From: Burkholderia pyrrocinia
Lineage (GTDB): Bacteria; Pseudomonadota; Gammaproteobacteria; Burkholderiales; Burkholderiaceae
Assembly (NCBI RefSeq): GCF_001028665.1
Contig: NZ_CP011503.1
Coordinates: 2,666,001 to 2,730,000, forward strand
Direction of reading: 5' to 3'
DNA length: 64,000 bases
A program made the position numbers and the translations under genes. The stretch's first letter is position 1, and each line of letters starts with the position of its first letter. Under the pieces are notes generated by a model. The model made no database searches. It was given only the letters and a program-made list of their open reading frames with translations, and was not told where the DNA came from. Of the stretch, positions 39,541-48,619 are shown piece by piece.

Positions 39541-40070
39541 ACCATTTTTTCCATGAGCCGCAGCGTTCGGCGCACATGCACGACTTCCAACACGAAGCGC
39601 TGTTCTAGCGTCAGCAAACGATTCTTCTTGAAATTGGCTGCGCTCCACGCGTCGCGCAATTTTGCCCAAGTCAGGCGCTGGAATTCAGGCAACTTGGTCG
39701 CCTTGTCGGAGCCGGGATCTGGTTCTCCGGGGACGTTGTGGAGCCTGCATTTCATGGTTTCACGTGCGCGCCACTCATCGGAGAAAGGCGCGATGGGCGC
39801 ACGTGGGTTGCCCATTCGGCCGGCCCGCATAATTTCTTTGTCGATCTTGATCGCCAAACGACGCAGCGGAGCGGCGTACTTCAATGTGTCTGCCTGCTCC
39901 AGGTGCGCGATTATGCGCGTAGCGTCGCCAGTAAGCGAACTCATCTCGGTCAACGTAATCCGCAGGTGTAGCACCTCTAGAATCCGCCGATGAACCTCGG
40001 CGGACGTGCACGCGTTCCACCATTCCGAGATAGCGTCGAACGGGGACGGGTCAAATGGGGGCAATATCAT
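39540..40070 (-). pseudogene. unknown SOS-box-linked gene, 3' end lost at the dxs junction
   Basis: An open frame from ATG 40070 giving about 176 residues (starting MILPPFDPSPFDAISEWWNA, ending [11 protein letters not shown]) before it enters antisense dxs sequence. It is helical and charged with no motif I know. The ATG lies 16 nt from a perfect CTG-N10-CAG palindrome (40086-40101), so transcription was probably LexA-controlled. The frame continues to 39402 only by reading through the junction, so the natural C-terminus is missing. Confidence 0.5.
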
Positions 40071-40085
40071 GATGCACGCAAAACA

Positions 40086-40101
40086 CTGTATGAATATACA
40101 G
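40086..40101. promoter_or_regulatory. LexA-type SOS box
   Basis: CTGTATGAATATACAG fits the gammaproteobacterial/betaproteobacterial SOS box CTGT-N8-ACAG exactly. It sits between a leftward unknown gene (start 40070) and a rightward SRAP-family pseudogene (from about 40166), and SRAP genes are often SOS-linked, which supports the call. Confidence 0.65.
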
Positions 40102-40165
40102 CTTATCGCGCAGTAAGATGGGGCCGTTAAGTCTCAAAAATGGGGGGGGGAGGGCGGGCAGTGTG

Positions 40166-40528
40166 AACATATATGAACGTCAGACGAAGATCCCGGCATC
40201 AACGAGCTGAAGATCGGCATCGGCGGATCTGTACCGCCACGATCCGTGGGAGCCAGATGTGTATCCCGACTATGCCGCGCCGATCGCATGGGCGGACGGT
40301 GATGGCCTTGGCGTTGTCAAGGCCGTGTTCTGTTTCTGGCCGAAGTTCATGCAACCTGAGCGAGTCGATGACAGCGGGAAGAAGCGGAAAAAGCTCGACA
40401 TGGTCAATGCCCGTTCGGAAACGGTCGGTGAGTCCTGGTTATATGGCAAGGCGTGGCGGGCTGGCCAGCGCTGCCTGATCCCTGTCCGATGGATATACGA
40501 GCCTTGTTACGAGACGGGCCGGATTGGG
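40166..40528 (+). pseudogene. fragment of an SRAP (YedK/HMCES) family gene
   Basis: The frame YAAPIAWADGDGLGVVKAVF ... MVNARSETVGESWLYGK ... WRAGQRCLIPVRWIYEPC is the SRAP core: NARSET and the RCLIPxxWxYEP active-site strand. SRAP proteins cap abasic sites in single-stranded DNA through an N-terminal Cys2. Here the N-terminus reads CNIYERQTK with no intact ATG-Cys, an in-frame TGA occurs at 40208, and the C-terminal part is replaced after about 40528. Non-functional. Confidence 0.65.
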
Positions 40529-40599
40529 TGGCGACGGATCGGACTAACAGATTGGCATTCGTATTGTGTCACCGGTATAGTGATCGTTTTGGCTCGGCG

Positions 40600-41043
40600 T
40601 GACACATGCGTGCGAGGAAGCGCTTCCGGCGATATGCCTTCTGGCAAACTACCCGGATTCCACACCTCGAATCTGTCAGGATGTAGGGCGACTGTCACAT
40701 TTGCATTCGCTTGTGAATAGTCGCGATGGACTAAGGCGTTCACGACTGCCTCTCGAATGACAAATGGTGGGATTGCTCTCACATCATGTCGTTCATATTC
40801 TTCAAAATTTAAGCTAACCGTTACATGACGGTCGAGGAACAAAGTTATTTGATCAAAAAGGTCGAGGAGATTGCCTTCAAGAACTTTATTCTCGATAAAC
40901 TGCGTCCTATCCAACCCTGACGAAGCGTTCTCGTTTCCAGGTGAGATCGCAGCCAACCGTGAGTTGACGCTGCTCACCGACCAATGGAGCGGTGAACAGT
41001 TTGCTGCCAGTTCCATTGCGTATCCGGCCATGAATTCACGCAC
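40600..41043 (-). pseudogene. fragment of an AlbA/HATPase-type transcriptional regulator (COG2865-like)
   Basis: The stretch GLDRTQFIENKVLEGNLLDL, IPPFVIREAVVNALVHRDYS, RFEVWNPGSLPEGISPEALP matches the ATPase-like C-terminal half of RecG-like/AlbA_2 regulators. The N-terminal DNA-binding half is missing and the C-terminus breaks off at about 40600 in unrelated sequence, so only an internal piece survives. Confidence 0.6.
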
Positions 41044-41122
41044 GTTATGGCGACTATCCTGGCGATACGTCGGTACAGTGACTTCGGCCGTCTATTTGTA
41101 ACCATTAACCAAAGCCGCATAT

Positions 41123-42448
41123 ATGCAGCTCACCGAACAACAGGTTCTGGCGTTGGCACCGGATAGTAGTTCGGCCGCGAATGGCAAGAAGCTCGCGCAG
41201 CCGAAGCAGTGGCCGATGCTTGGGCGTAATGCCCGCGTGCTATGGGGGGAGTGCCAGGGGAGCGGCAAGAACCCCTATCAGGTCCGTGTGGATCTTGCCG
41301 ATTTCGCGAGTAAGTGCTCGTGTCCCAGCTTCAAATTCCCTTGCAAGCATGCGCTTGGCTTGTTGATCCTGGTCGCCAACCAGCACGATGCCGTTGCTAT
41401 TGCCGACGAGCCCGAGTGGGTCAGCGAATGGCTGGACAAGCGCGCGAACAATGCTGCCAAAAAGGAAGCACGCGCGGCCATCAAGGCCGACGCGCCGGTA
41501 GATGAGGCGGCGCAGCGAAAGAGAGCCGAGAAGCGTGAAACCCGCGTGCTCGACGGTATGGCCGGGTTGCAAGTCTGGCTGGAGGATTTGGTACGCAACG
41601 GTCTCGCGCGACTGCCGGCGCAGGGGCCCGCGTTCTGGGAGCAGATGGCCGCACGGTTGGTCGACGCACAAGCAACTGGCTTGGCGGCACGTGTACGTGC
41701 GTTGGCAGAACTTCCAGGAGGCCGTGAAGATTGGCCCGAACAACTGCTCGCCGAGCTCGGCCGCCTTGCGTTGGCGGTACGCGCCTACGAGCGAATCGAT
41801 CAGCTCACGGTCGATCTGCAGCAGCAGTTGCGGCAATTGATCGGGTTTAGCGTGCGTGAAGAAGACGTGTTGGCCAGCGGCGAAGTGTTGCGTGATCGCT
41901 GGCACTTGATCGGACAGGTTGTCGACGCTGACGACCGCGTGCGGATGCAGCGGACCTGGCTCTCCGGCGAGACGAGCGGTCGATATGCGCTGTTCCTGCA
42001 GTTTGCCGTCGGTAATCAACCTTTTTCCGCGACCTGGCTGCCCGGCACCGCATTTGACGGTGAGTTGGCCTTCTGGCCAGGGACCGGATCGCAGCGCGCG
42101 ATCCTTAAAGGTACTGCGGCTCCGTTGCCGTCACCCCTTGCTTTCTCACGCGCTCAGGATCAGATCGGCCTACTCGACGCCGCCGCGAATGCGCTGACGG
42201 CGAACCCTTGGCACGATCGCCTTGCAACCGTACTCGACGCGGTCGTGCCGGTGTACGCCGACGGTACATGGCATGCCGTCGCGCCGAGCGGGCATGGGCT
42301 ACCTCTGCATGGCGGCAACCATTGGACCTGGCTGGCGATTGCCGGCGGCCGCCCTCAGACCGTTGCCGTGGAGTGGGACGGTCGTGCGATTCGCCCGCTG
42401 GGCGTGTATGTCGATGGGTGCTATCAAAGCCTGGCGGGAGGCGCGTGA
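41123..42448 (+). CDS. SWIM zinc-finger protein of a yeh-like MoxR/VWA operon
   Basis: A 441-residue protein with a SWIM zinc finger near the N-terminus: Cys65-x-Cys67 then Cys74-x-His76 (KCSCPSFKFPCKH). A coiled, charged linker and a helical C-terminal domain follow (LPAQGPAFWEQMAARLVDAQ, QQQLRQLIGFSVREEDVLAS). SWIM domains bind DNA or proteins. It is the first of five tightly packed genes; its stop overlaps the next start as TGATG. E. coli YehQ is the comparable SWIM member of yehLMPQ, though longer. GC is moderate (near 62%), and the upstream region has only gene debris. Confidence 0.83.
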   Translation: MQLTEQQVLALAPDSSSAANGKKLAQPKQWPMLGRNARVLWGECQGSGKNPYQVRVDLADFASKCSCPSFKFPCKHALGLLILVANQHDAVAIADEPEWVSEWLDKRANNAAKKEARAAIKADAPVDEAAQRKRAEKRETRVLDGMAGLQVWLEDLVRNGLARLPAQGPAFWEQMAARLVDAQATGLAARVRALAELPGGREDWPEQLLAELGRLALAVRAYERIDQLTVDLQQQLRQLIGFSVREEDVLASGEVLRDRWHLIGQVVDADDRVRMQRTWLSGETSGRYALFLQFAVGNQPFSATWLPGTAFDGELAFWPGTGSQRAILKGTAAPLPSPLAFSRAQDQIGLLDAAANALTANPWHDRLATVLDAVVPVYADGTWHAVAPSGHGLPLHGGNHWTWLAIAGGRPQTVAVEWDGRAIRPLGVYVDGCYQSLAGGA

Positions 42449-44028
42449 TGGAGGATCTCGTTCGTACCGCTCTCGTCGGAACTGCCAATGTGCCGTACGA
42501 CGCGTCCACGCTGGCAGAGATCGATGCGTTGTTGCCGGACGGTAGTCGCGAACGGCGCCTATTGTTGCAGGCCGGTAGCCTTGCTGTTTACAGCGGGGCC
42601 GGACGGCTGCCACGTACGGCGATACTGCCGGCCCCCGCGCCGGACGAAGTTGAACGGGAAACGCCTGCGATGCTCACGCCTTTGATCGCGTCCGCTATCG
42701 CGGACGAGATACCCGGACTAAGCGAATGGCTGGCGCCGCGCGTCGCGCAGGCTGGCTATCGGCTACCGCCGGCGCTGTTGCCGGACGTGCTAGGCAAAGC
42801 CTCGGTGTTGGCACATTGGCATAACGTCCTTGGCGAGCGTGGCCGATGGCTTGCATCACAGAACCCGGATTGGGATGTGCGCCTGAAGAAGCTTGCACCT
42901 CCCGATCTGGATGAAGCCGGGTTGCTGCAGATATGGGAAGAGGGGGAGACAGCGGCGCGCGTCGACGCGCTACGTGCGCTGCGTGGCATCGACGCCGCCA
43001 AAGCGCGTGACATGCTGGCCGATGTCTTGCCGAAGGAGAAGGCGGATCCGCGCCAGCAATTCGTCAACGCGATGGCGGCCAATCTCGGCATGGACGATGA
43101 GTTGCTTCTGGAAAGTCTGCTCGACGATCGCGCACAAACGGTACGTATCGCGGCGGCAGACCTGCTCGCGCGATTACCGGGTTCTGCCTTCATGCGCCGT
43201 ATGACGGCACGGGCCGACGCCTGTGTGCGCTGGCAAGCAGCAACTCCTGCCAGCGGCGCCGTCGCCAGGTTCGTCTCCTTCCTGGGCAAGCGCAACGACC
43301 CGGTATTGACCGTCGACATCCCGAGCGAACTTCCGAAAGACTGGGTACGCGACGGCATCGTCGATGTGGCGAATCACGGGGAGGGCAAGCGCGCGTCATG
43401 GTTACGCCAGGTGCTGTCGCTCGTTTCGCCCGCGCGCTGGAGTGAGGCCGCGAGCAGCGAAGCGGAAGTACTGATTCCATTGATGGCGGGCAACGACTGG
43501 GCTGATCCGTTGCTGTCCGGGTGCGCGGCCGCTGCGTGTCGTGCTGGCGATCACCAGTGGTCGGCGGCGTTTCTGCGATTTGCGCTGGGCAGCGACAAGC
43601 CATCGGCTCGACTGAACGCGCTGATACCCGCGTTGTGGGAGGCTTCGCTTCCCGTCGTTTGCGAAAGCGAGCTGTGCCGCCAGCTTGCGCTGGGCGAAGT
43701 CGATCTGGCTTCTGCATTCGCTCGTCGGCTGGATGCACCGTGGCCGACCGAAGTCATTCGCACCTTCGCGCGCACTTTTTTCTCGGACGCCAAACAAAGC
43801 CGAACGCCGGCAGACTTGATGCTGCGTTACGACCTGGCCGGCCTGGCACGGTTGGCCATATTGCGTGCAGCCGATGCCGACTTGATCCTTCTGTCACCTG
43901 TCGTCGAACTGTATGCCGGCTGGCTTGGCGGCGTCTTCGCCGGCCAACCTCGAATGCTGGAACAGGCGCGTGAAATCGTCACGCTCATGCAAGCCAAACA
44001 AACCGTGATCAAGGAGATGCCGCTGTGA
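42448..44028 (+). CDS. DUF5691 family protein
   Basis: A 526-residue, soluble, helical-repeat-like protein beginning MEDLVRTALVGTANVPYDAS. Repeated Leu/Ala-rich helices (ALRALRGIDAAKARDMLADV, LGMDDELLLESLLDDRAQTV, VRIAAADLLARLPGSAFMRR) look like HEAT-type repeats and suggest a scaffold. The start at 42448 is fixed by the 1-nt TGATG overlap with the SWIM gene; the frame is open further upstream but there lies inside that gene. DUF5691 proteins occur next to MoxR and VWA genes; no activity is known to me. Confidence 0.78.
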   Translation: MEDLVRTALVGTANVPYDASTLAEIDALLPDGSRERRLLLQAGSLAVYSGAGRLPRTAILPAPAPDEVERETPAMLTPLIASAIADEIPGLSEWLAPRVAQAGYRLPPALLPDVLGKASVLAHWHNVLGERGRWLASQNPDWDVRLKKLAPPDLDEAGLLQIWEEGETAARVDALRALRGIDAAKARDMLADVLPKEKADPRQQFVNAMAANLGMDDELLLESLLDDRAQTVRIAAADLLARLPGSAFMRRMTARADACVRWQAATPASGAVARFVSFLGKRNDPVLTVDIPSELPKDWVRDGIVDVANHGEGKRASWLRQVLSLVSPARWSEAASSEAEVLIPLMAGNDWADPLLSGCAAAACRAGDHQWSAAFLRFALGSDKPSARLNALIPALWEASLPVVCESELCRQLALGEVDLASAFARRLDAPWPTEVIRTFARTFFSDAKQSRTPADLMLRYDLAGLARLAILRAADADLILLSPVVELYAGWLGGVFAGQPRMLEQAREIVTLMQAKQTVIKEMPL

Positions 44029-45116
44029 GCGACAACCTCAATACCGTGCTGCGCCAGCACGCCGAAACGCAATATGCCGAAGAACTGGCGGAACTGGCGC
44101 GCCATGACAAGCGTACGCGGCCGGCAAACTGGAAACTGTCGCCGTGGGCGGTCAAAACTTACTTGCTGGGCGGGAAGCTCGACAACGGCTTCGAGATCAC
44201 GCCGAAATACATCGGCAGCGGCCGGCTGATGGAGATCGCCGTCGCTACGCTCGCGACCGACCGCGCGCTGCTGCTCTACGGGGTGCCGGGCACCGCGAAG
44301 AGCTGGGTATCGGAGCATCTCGCGGCGGCAATCAGCGGCGATTCCACGTTGTTGATTCAGGGCACGGCCGGCACTGATGAGACGGCATTACGTTACGGCT
44401 GGAACTACGCGCGCCTGTTGTCGGAGGGGCCGTCGGAGCAGGCATTGGTCCCCAGTCCGATGCTCAATGCGATGCGCGACGGCAAGCTGGCGCGGCTGGA
44501 AGAGATGACGCGTGTGCCGAGCGAGGTGCAGGACACGCTGATTACGCTTCTGTCGGAAAAGACCCTGCCGGTGCCGGAGCTTGGCATCGAAGTGCAGGCA
44601 CAGCGCGGCTTCAACGTGATAGCCACGGCGAACAATCGAGACCGTGGCGTCAACGAGATGTCATCGGCCTTGATGCGCCGTTTCAACACCGTCATCCTGC
44701 CGACCCCGGAGACATTTGACGAGGAAGTGGCGATCGTCAGCCGTCGCGTCGCCGAACTGGGCCGTGCGCTGGCGTTGCCGGCCGAGAAGCCGGCGCTGGA
44801 GGAAGTCCGTCGTGTGGTTGCCGTGTTCCGCGAATTGCGCAACGGCTTGACCGAGGACGGCAAGACCAAGCTCAAGACCCCCAGCGGCACGCTTTCGACC
44901 GCGGAAGCGATTTCGGTGCTGGGCCACGGCATGGCGGTGGCCGGCTACTACAGCGACGGCGTGTTGCGTGCCGCCGATCTGGCAGCGGGCCTGACCGGCG
45001 CGATCGTCAAGGACCCAGTGCAGGACAAGCTGGTGTGGATGGAATATCTCAAGACGGTCGTAAAAGAGCGCGACGACTGGAAGGATTTTTATCGCGCCTG
45101 CATGGAAACGGTCTGA
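44025..45116 (+). CDS. MoxR-family AAA+ ATPase (YehL-like)
   Basis: A 363-residue AAA+ protein. Walker A GVPGTAKS is at residues 86-93, with an Ala in place of Gly/Cys before Lys. The Walker B region is GKLARLEEMTRVPSEVQDTL, sensor 1 NVIATANNRDRGVNEM, and the arginine finger lies in SALMRRFN. MoxR ATPases work as chaperones together with VWA proteins, here the last gene of the operon. GTG start overlapping the previous stop by 4 nt (GTGA); its own stop overlaps the next ATG (TGATG). Corresponds to E. coli YehL by size and context. Confidence 0.88.
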   Translation: MSDNLNTVLRQHAETQYAEELAELARHDKRTRPANWKLSPWAVKTYLLGGKLDNGFEITPKYIGSGRLMEIAVATLATDRALLLYGVPGTAKSWVSEHLAAAISGDSTLLIQGTAGTDETALRYGWNYARLLSEGPSEQALVPSPMLNAMRDGKLARLEEMTRVPSEVQDTLITLLSEKTLPVPELGIEVQAQRGFNVIATANNRDRGVNEMSSALMRRFNTVILPTPETFDEEVAIVSRRVAELGRALALPAEKPALEEVRRVVAVFRELRNGLTEDGKTKLKTPSGTLSTAEAISVLGHGMAVAGYYSDGVLRAADLAAGLTGAIVKDPVQDKLVWMEYLKTVVKERDDWKDFYRACMETV

Positions 45117-47392
45117 TGGCGGTTCGATACTACGGTATCCGACACCATGGCCCCGGTTGTGCGCGCGCGCTACATGCTGCACTTGCGGTGCAACAGCCTG
45201 ACGTCGTGTTGCTCGAAGGGCCGCCGGAAGCGGATGCCATCGTTGCGTTAGCGGGTGACGCCGCCATGCGGCCTCCCGTCGCGTTACTCGTCTACCCGAG
45301 CGAAGCGCCTCGGCTGGGCGTGTTTTACCCGTTTGCCGAGTTTTCGCCGGAATGGCAGGCGATTCGTCATGCGACGACACACAACGTGCCGCTGTGGTTC
45401 ATGGATCTGCCCGCCACGCATGGTTTTGCCGAATCCCTCGCGCAAGAACAGGCAACTGCCGAAGCCGCGTCGAAGGCCGATGATATTGCCATCGATCCCG
45501 ACGCGGAGGGTGGGGCACGTCCGTCACCGGAGAAGCCGGAAGTCGAATTACCGCCGGCCTGGCGCATGGACCCGATCGGTGAACTGTCTCGCGCCGCAGG
45601 TTACGACGATCACGAATCGTGGTGGGAGATCGAAGTCGAACAGCGTCGCGACGCCGGCGAGCTGTTTGCAGCCATCGGGGAGGCGATGGTCGCGCTGCGC
45701 GAGCACGCCCCGGTGCCCCCGCCGCGCGAAGCGCGACGTGAAGCGCATATGCGCACGCGGGTGCGCGAAGCGCAAAGGGCCGGCTATCAGAACATCGCTG
45801 TCGTGTGCGGCGCCTGGCACGTTCCGGCATTGACGCAGGCTGCCAGGATCAAGGACGACACGGCGCTCCTCAAGGGCTTGCCCAAGACCCGGACAGAAGC
45901 AACCTGGGTGCCGTGGAGCAACGATCGTCTGAGTTACGCCGGCGGGTACGGCGCGGGTGTCGAATCACCGGGCTGGTATCGTCACCTGTGGCAAAACCCG
46001 GACTCCGCCTGTTTGCGTTGGGTAACCGAGAGCGCACGCTTGATGCGCGCGGAAGGGCTGGATGCGCCGTCCGCCAGCGTGATCGAAACCGTACGTCTGG
46101 CCGATGCGCTCGCTGCGATCCGAGATTTGCCGATACCGGGGCTGGCCGAGCAACGTGAAGCGATGATGACCGTACTTTGTCACGGTCAGGCCGAGCCGTT
46201 GTCCTTGATCCGTCGCAAGCTCGAAATCGGTGAACAACTGGGCTCGGTGCCGGAATCTGTCGTGGCGGCACCGCTACAGCGGGATCTCGAGGCATGTCAG
46301 AAGCGCCTGCGCCTCAAACCGACGACCGAGATCAAGCAGATCGATCTCGATCTGCGCGAAGAGGGCGGTCGACAGCGCAGCGTGCTGCTGCATCGCCTCA
46401 ATCTGCTTGACGTGGGCTGGGGCACGCTGCTGCGAGACAACAATCGTACCGGCACCTTCCGTGAGACATGGGAACTGCGCTGGCAGCCGGACATGGTTGT
46501 CGCGCTCATCGCCACCAGTCGCTATGGCAACACGATCGAGGATGCCGCAACGCACCGTCTGTGTGAAAGCGCACGCGCGGGCGCGGAATTGCCGCAACTC
46601 ACCGGAATGCTCGACCGGGCCGTGCTCGCACGACTTCCTGTCGCTATCGATGTTCTGCTTGCCTGTGTACAGACGCAGGCGGCCGTCGCGGCCGATCTGG
46701 CGCATCTGATGACTGCGTTGCCGCCGTTGGCGCGTGTGGTCCGATATGGTGACGTGCGAGGAACCACCGTTGCGGATCTGCAACCCATCGTCGAAGGGCT
46801 GGTTGAACGTATCGTAGTCGGGCTCGCGGCAGCCGCAAGCCATATGGACGAAGCGGCTGCCACCGGGATGCTGGCGCAACTCGACGGCGTGCAGGGCGCG
46901 CTCGATACGCTGGACATTGCAGCATTGCGCGACGACTGGCTCGACTGCCTGGTCAACCTGACTGCAGACGATGCCGTCGCCCCCGCAGTGCGCGGCTTCG
47001 CACTGCGTCTGGCCTTCGACCGTCAGCGTGTCGATGCCGAGGAACTCGCGCGCCAGGCTGGCCTCGCGCTTGCCGTCGCTGTCCCGCCGGCAGACTCTAC
47101 CGGCTGGCTGACCGGACTCCTGCGCGGAAGCGGGCTCTTGTTGCTGCAACACGATGCGCTCTGGCGCGTCATCGACGCGTGGCTTGCCGGCCTCGCGCAC
47201 GATGTCTTTCTTGAACGTCTGCCGCTGCTGCGCCGTGCGTTCGCCGACTTCCACGCTGCCGAACGGCGCGAAATGGGCAGCAAGGTTCGGCGACTGGACG
47301 CGCCCGTCGTCGTGGCAGCCGCCGTCGCCGAACTCGACCATGCACGGGCTGCCCGCGTGCTGCCGGTGCTCGCCGCCATCCTGGGGAAATGA
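45116..47392 (+). CDS. DUF5682 family protein (YehM-like)
   Basis: A 758-residue protein, almost the length of E. coli YehM. The N-terminus MAVRYYGIRHHGPGCARALH, then VVLLEGPPEADAIVAL and LGVFYPFAEFSPEWQAIRHA, resembles ChaN/TraB-like folds with a GxRHHGP signature at a potential metal or substrate site. NIAVVCGAWHVPAL near residue 225 fits the same superfamily (CGAxHV). The rest is helical. The start is set by the TGATG overlap with the MoxR gene. Function unknown; it may be the catalytic part of this MoxR-VWA system. Confidence 0.8.
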   Translation: MAVRYYGIRHHGPGCARALHAALAVQQPDVVLLEGPPEADAIVALAGDAAMRPPVALLVYPSEAPRLGVFYPFAEFSPEWQAIRHATTHNVPLWFMDLPATHGFAESLAQEQATAEAASKADDIAIDPDAEGGARPSPEKPEVELPPAWRMDPIGELSRAAGYDDHESWWEIEVEQRRDAGELFAAIGEAMVALREHAPVPPPREARREAHMRTRVREAQRAGYQNIAVVCGAWHVPALTQAARIKDDTALLKGLPKTRTEATWVPWSNDRLSYAGGYGAGVESPGWYRHLWQNPDSACLRWVTESARLMRAEGLDAPSASVIETVRLADALAAIRDLPIPGLAEQREAMMTVLCHGQAEPLSLIRRKLEIGEQLGSVPESVVAAPLQRDLEACQKRLRLKPTTEIKQIDLDLREEGGRQRSVLLHRLNLLDVGWGTLLRDNNRTGTFRETWELRWQPDMVVALIATSRYGNTIEDAATHRLCESARAGAELPQLTGMLDRAVLARLPVAIDVLLACVQTQAAVAADLAHLMTALPPLARVVRYGDVRGTTVADLQPIVEGLVERIVVGLAAAASHMDEAAATGMLAQLDGVQGALDTLDIAALRDDWLDCLVNLTADDAVAPAVRGFALRLAFDRQRVDAEELARQAGLALAVAVPPADSTGWLTGLLRGSGLLLLQHDALWRVIDAWLAGLAHDVFLERLPLLRRAFADFHAAERREMGSKVRRLDAPVVVAAAVAELDHARAARVLPVLAAILGK

Positions 47393-47393
47393 C

Positions 47394-48557
47394 ATGAGCG
47401 TCAACACGGATCTCGAATCCGACCGCATGCAGCGCTGGCGCCTGGTTCTGGGCAGTGACGCCCAGGAAAGCTGCGGTGCGACGTTGCCCACGGAACTCAT
47501 CCGTGCCGACAATGCCCTTGCGGCGCTATATGACAGCGACCGCCAGGGCAACCTCGGTGCCAGTAGTCCGAATGTTGCGCGTTGGCTGGGCGATATTCGC
47601 GAGTTTTTTCCAACATCCGTAGTACAGGTCATGCAGCAGGATGCATTGGAGCGCCTGAATCTGCGCAAGATGCTGCTGGAACCGGAACTGCTCGAGTCGG
47701 TGGAGCCGGATGTTCATCTGGTTGCCAGCCTGATGTCTTTGTCGCGCGTGATGCCGGCCAAAACCCGGGAGACCGCGCGCAGGGTGGTGCGGCGTGTAGT
47801 CGAGGAACTGGAGCGCCGTCTGGCCGAGCCGATGCACCAGGCGATACGTGGCAGTCTCAACCGTGCAGAACGTAACCACCGGCCGCGCTTGAACGAAATT
47901 GACTGGCATCGCACCATCCGCGCCAACCTGTCGCGTTATCTGCCCGAACAGCGGACGGTGATTGCGGAAAAACTGGTGGGCTATGCGCGAAAGCGTTCGG
48001 CGCTGCGCGACGTTGTTCTGTGTGTGGATCAGAGCGGATCAATGGCGGCATCGGTGGTCTACGCTGGGGTGTTTGCCGCTGTCATGGCATCGCTACGGGC
48101 GGTACGTACCCGCATGGTCGTGTTCGACACCAACGTCGTCGACCTGACCGACGAAGCGGGCGACCCCGTCGATCTGCTGTTCGGCGTGCAACTGGGCGGC
48201 GGCACCGACATCAACCGCGCGTTAGGCTACTGCCAGCAGGTGATCAACCGTCCGGAGCAAACCATTCTCGTGTTGATCACGGATCTATACGAAGGCGGTA
48301 ATCAACAAGAGATGCTGCAACGTGCCGCAACGCTCAAGGCCGCCGGCGTCAACGTCATCTGCCTGCTGGCGCTGGCCGACAATGGCGCGCCTGGTTACGA
48401 TCACCAGAATGCGGCCCGCTTCGCCACGCTCGGCATTCCCGCCTTTGCCTGCACACCCGATAGATTTCCGGAATTGATGGCTGCCGCGATCCAGAAGCAG
48501 GACATTGCCCTCTGGGCTGCTCAGCAGGGTTTTGTTACCAATCGCACGGACGGTTGA
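47394..48557 (+). CDS. VWA-domain protein (YehP-like)
   Basis: A 387-residue protein with a C-terminal von Willebrand A domain. The MIDAS metal motif is Asp212-x-Ser-x-Ser (VDQSGSMAAS), with the Thr/Asp partners in QLGGGTDINRAL and VLITDLYEGG. The helical N-terminal half ends in a basic segment (RRVVRRVVEELERRLAE). VWA proteins of this type pair with MoxR ATPases. The start at 47394 lies 1 nt after the previous stop. Last gene of the five-gene operon, 62 nt before the convergent glmS stop. By size and place it corresponds to YehP. Confidence 0.87.
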   Translation: MSVNTDLESDRMQRWRLVLGSDAQESCGATLPTELIRADNALAALYDSDRQGNLGASSPNVARWLGDIREFFPTSVVQVMQQDALERLNLRKMLLEPELLESVEPDVHLVASLMSLSRVMPAKTRETARRVVRRVVEELERRLAEPMHQAIRGSLNRAERNHRPRLNEIDWHRTIRANLSRYLPEQRTVIAEKLVGYARKRSALRDVVLCVDQSGSMAASVVYAGVFAAVMASLRAVRTRMVVFDTNVVDLTDEAGDPVDLLFGVQLGGGTDINRALGYCQQVINRPEQTILVLITDLYEGGNQQEMLQRAATLKAAGVNVICLLALADNGAPGYDHQNAARFATLGIPAFACTPDRFPELMAAAIQKQDIALWAAQQGFVTNRTDG

Positions 48558-48619
48558 GAAGGCGGCGAGGCAATCCCCTTGAAGACCCTCGCCGGCCCGC
48601 CGCGCGTTACACGACCCCA

